From Neoceratodus forsteri (Eukaryota; Chordata; Ceratodontiformes; Ceratodontidae): a DNA stretch of 64,000 bases. Every line of letters begins with the position of its first letter. Position 1 is the stretch's first letter. Made by a program: the position numbers and the translations under genes. The DNA is taken from NCBI GenBank assembly GCA_016271365.2, contig CM057453.1:503167001-503231000 (forward strand). Reading direction: 5' to 3'. This document shows positions 61,912 to 64,000 of this stretch, piece by piece. Below the pieces are notes generated by a model, which saw only the letters and a list, made by a program, of their open reading frames with translations, ran no database searches and was not told where the DNA came from.

Positions 61912-64000
61912 TTCTAGGAGCATGGATATGTTGTTCATCCACACTTTTAGCATGTCCCTTTCCCCTTTGAATCTTGCCGGAAGTCTTCAAGCTGGCTCCT
62001 CCCACCTACCCGGGTGGTAAATACCTCGGTTCCGGCCCATGACACTAGATCTTCCTTTCTGCTGGAAGATACAGGTTCCCTTGTGCTCTTGCAGCAATTC
62101 GTAGGCCCTGGATTCAAAGCATCTTTTTTTGGCGAAACTTACTTTAAAACTCGTTCGAGTTAGCGATTCCGATTTTACTGCATCGGACATGGAAGAAATA
62201 ATCTTCCCCCGAATTTCGCCGGTGCCCCTGCGGCCAAAAGATGTCATGCACCGATCCCCACCTAATGTGCGTTTATTGCCTAGGTGTTGGACATGACACC
62301 TTGGCATGCACTTTTTGCCTGGCCTTCCACCCCAACATCCTGGACGACCGCTTGGCGCACTTAAAGCTGGGGAGACTGGAGAAAAGGAATCCGCCGTGAA
62401 ATCGAAGGAGGCGAGGAGGGCGGTTTTCATGGCTGCAGGATCCGACGAGCAGCTGGAACAAATGAAGGCATTTGAGGAGGAAGCAGCTCAAGCTTCAGCC
62501 AATCGAAGCATTTTTGTTCCACTTAACCTTGGCTCCACCTTTTTGGGCTCCTTCAGGGAGTTGTGCCAGTCTCTCCCCACCAGGGGTGAGGTGCCCTCAG
62601 GCTCGCAGTCCTCCCACCCTCGGAAGAGGGATAAGGGCCCTGGGTCTTCGTCCATGCAAAGATGTTCTTGGGACCGAGAAAGGTCAGAGTCCCAAGAACA
62701 CGCGGTCTCGACATCGGTTGAGATCGCATCCTCGGCCACCGGCTTCACGGATCTTCAGTCTGGCCAGGGGACCGAGGAAGTGGCTGATGAGGCAATTCTC
62801 GACCCAGTCGACCCTCTGTTGCCGATCCCAGTCGACGACTCCTTGGAAAGGACTCCAGTCCTTATCTTTCCTGATGAGGAGACCCTGTCTGCTGGCATCC
62901 CCATTCAGGACCCGGTTCCAGACCCTCGGTTTTCACCGATCCCAGTGTCTCCTGATCGACCGTCTCGGTCCGCCGGATCTCGGCCGAGGTCCAGAACTCC
63001 CTCGACCCATCAGCCGAGGAAACACAAACATTCAAAAAAGAGGCGCCACAGGTAGTCATCCTCCTCGGATGAGGAGAGGCTTCAGTGGAAACTCCGTCAA
63101 CGCTATGAAGACCTCATGTGGCAACAGCTGGTTTTGTCCAGGCAGAAGCCGTCTCCGCCATCTACCCTAGCCATCATTTGGCTCCCACCTCCTGGGCCGA
63201 CCCCTCCGGAACCGAAGTCTTCAGTTCCCCCGCCCATGGGGCCGGCCCATGTCCCAGTTCGGCCTGCCTCGGTCTCTCCACTGATTCTGGTGGAACCACC
63301 ACCTAAGCAGCCTCAGGGAGGGGCTTCCTTGAAAGAAGACTGAACAGACACCGGGCTTCCCCGATGTCTGTCGATAACGGTCACCCCCGATCGCCCTTGG
63401 TGTATCGAAGGGAGACCTAGGCAGGATGCCGTTATATCACGAGTCTTCAGACTCGGACGTCACTGGATTACACTCCCATCCCGGGGATGATGAGTCATCT
63501 GTGGCAGGATTGGAGGAAGGCCCTTCCTCTTTTCAGGGCATTCTCCACCTGATCTCCGAATCCTCCGGAATGCCCCTGGAGTCCATCCAGAAAAAGGCGG
63601 CGTACCCCCTTACGGATATCCTCAAAAGGGGGATACCCCGATGGAGGCCTTTCCAGTGGCCGAAGCCATTGTTGGCCCGGCCCTTGAGCTTTGGCAGCGT
63701 CCAGCTTCCTGTCCAGCACCGTCTTCCCACATGACCCGCAAGTACTCGGTGCCCATGAGGTCCCTGGCGGGGTTCACAGAACACCCTTTGGCCGAGAGCC
63801 TGGTGACCACTTCTGTGTTCAGGCATACTGGAAGCTCGGCTGACACTGACTGACCCCAGGACAAGGAGTCCAAGAATATGGACCACTCCGCCCATAAGGT
63901 CTATGCGGCCTCTTCCTTAGGTCTTCGTCAGGCCCGCTCGGCTGTTATCATGGCCCACTTCTCTCATGCCGTCCTGGGGTCATTAGATGAGGTCCTCCCT
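61912..64000 (+). mobile_element. DIRS element E, 5' part, runs off the window
   Basis: The left repeat starts TTCTAGGAGCATGGATATGT and follows the B/C/D family. Gag follows. RT and the right half are beyond the window end. It is inserted in the RT of D. Confidence 0.88.
62190..64000 (+). pseudogene. DIRS gag, element E (partial at window end)
   Basis: The Cys/His cluster is complete: FRRCPCGQKMSCTDPHLMC, VYCLGVGHDTLACTFC, LAFHPNI. A frameshift near 62398 leads into a long frame (to 63055) with KSKEARRAV, SDEQLEQMKAFEEEAAQA, FRELCQSLPTRGE and a Pro/Arg/Ser-rich end (PDRPSRSAGSRPRSRTPSTH). After further breaks the C-terminal part begins at 63641: FPVAEAIVGPALELWQRPAS, MTRKYSVPMRSLAGFTEHPL, then KESKNMDHSAHKVYAAS and AVIMAHFSHAVLGSLDEVLP up to the end. 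The best copy of this family for the N-terminal half. Confidence 0.82.

Noticed and set aside
1..64000. LTR retrotransposons or endogenous retroviruses
   Set aside because: No protease, DDE integrase, envelope or direct LTR pairs. All RT/RNase H blocks with inverted repeats and recombinase fit DIRS elements; the rest are LINE RTs.
1..64000. Prokaryotic features such as CRISPR arrays, operons or rRNA genes
   Set aside because: No regular short repeats with spacers and no bacterial gene layout; sequence is clearly vertebrate repeat-rich DNA.
9871..64000. MANBA or other neighbours expected after NFKB1
   Set aside because: No exon-like segment matching beta-mannosidase or other neighbours was found on either strand.

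Overview
This is eukaryotic, vertebrate DNA. The only host gene I can name is the 3' end of NFKB1 on the + strand: one terminal coding exon at 5857-6038 carrying the p105 C-terminal phosphodegron. Almost everything else is transposable elements, dominated by tyrosine-recombinase retrotransposons of the DIRS order, with CR1-like, L2-like and L1-like LINE pieces and two kinds of DNA transposon (a MULE and a pogo/Tigger fragment). This mixture suggests a large, repeat-rich tetrapod genome, most likely an amphibian such as a caecilian or salamander. That species guess is inference; the NFKB1 call is firmer.

Layout. 1-3072: the right-hand part of a DIRS-type element (J) with a gag-like region but no reverse transcriptase, lying in the last NFKB1 intron. 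3073-5856: rest of the intron. 5857-6038: last NFKB1 exon, then its probable 3' UTR. About 6690-9870: a GC-rich Mutator-like element (minus strand) with a FLYWCH-type transposase broken by only two stops. 9871-12160: nothing recognised. 12168-12950: 5' fragment of a DIRS element (H). 13714-19300: a structurally complete but decayed DIRS element (A). 19434-30914: two DIRS copies of one family (B and C) head to tail. 30915-33600: an L1 ORF1 (minus) interrupted by a CR1-like LINE (+). 34864-35103: CR1 tail. 35107-46990: a DIRS element (F) of a second family split by a nested DIRS element (K, 38431-44277) of a third family. 46991-48960: a 5'-truncated relative of F (G). 48985-52043: LINE fragments, a possible SINE, and a 5'-truncated L1-type insertion flanked by a 16-bp target duplication. 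52354-53440: 5' DIRS fragment (I). 53441-58360: L1 on the minus strand, probably split by an L2-like LINE (minus) at 53813-57150. 58385-59900: L2-like LINE (+). 60180-60455: pogo/Tigger transposase tail. 60813-64000: DIRS copy D with copy E inserted in its RT; E runs off the window.

How the parts work. The full DIRS elements share one plan: inverted terminal repeat, gag with a Cys/His cluster, RT, RNase H, a Dam-methyltransferase-like segment, tyrosine recombinase, an internal complementary region, and the second inverted repeat. In all five elements where both can be read, the recombinase frame lies at -1 relative to the methyltransferase frame and overlaps it. DIRS elements are known to integrate as circles through the recombinase without target duplications. 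The B/C junction reads like such a circle junction, and K in F and E in D show repeated self-insertion. Reading frames are mostly broken, so no DIRS copy here looks autonomous; the best-preserved products are the F recombinase ORF (44929-46434), the F gag C-terminus (36725-37672) and the C RT (27847-28671).
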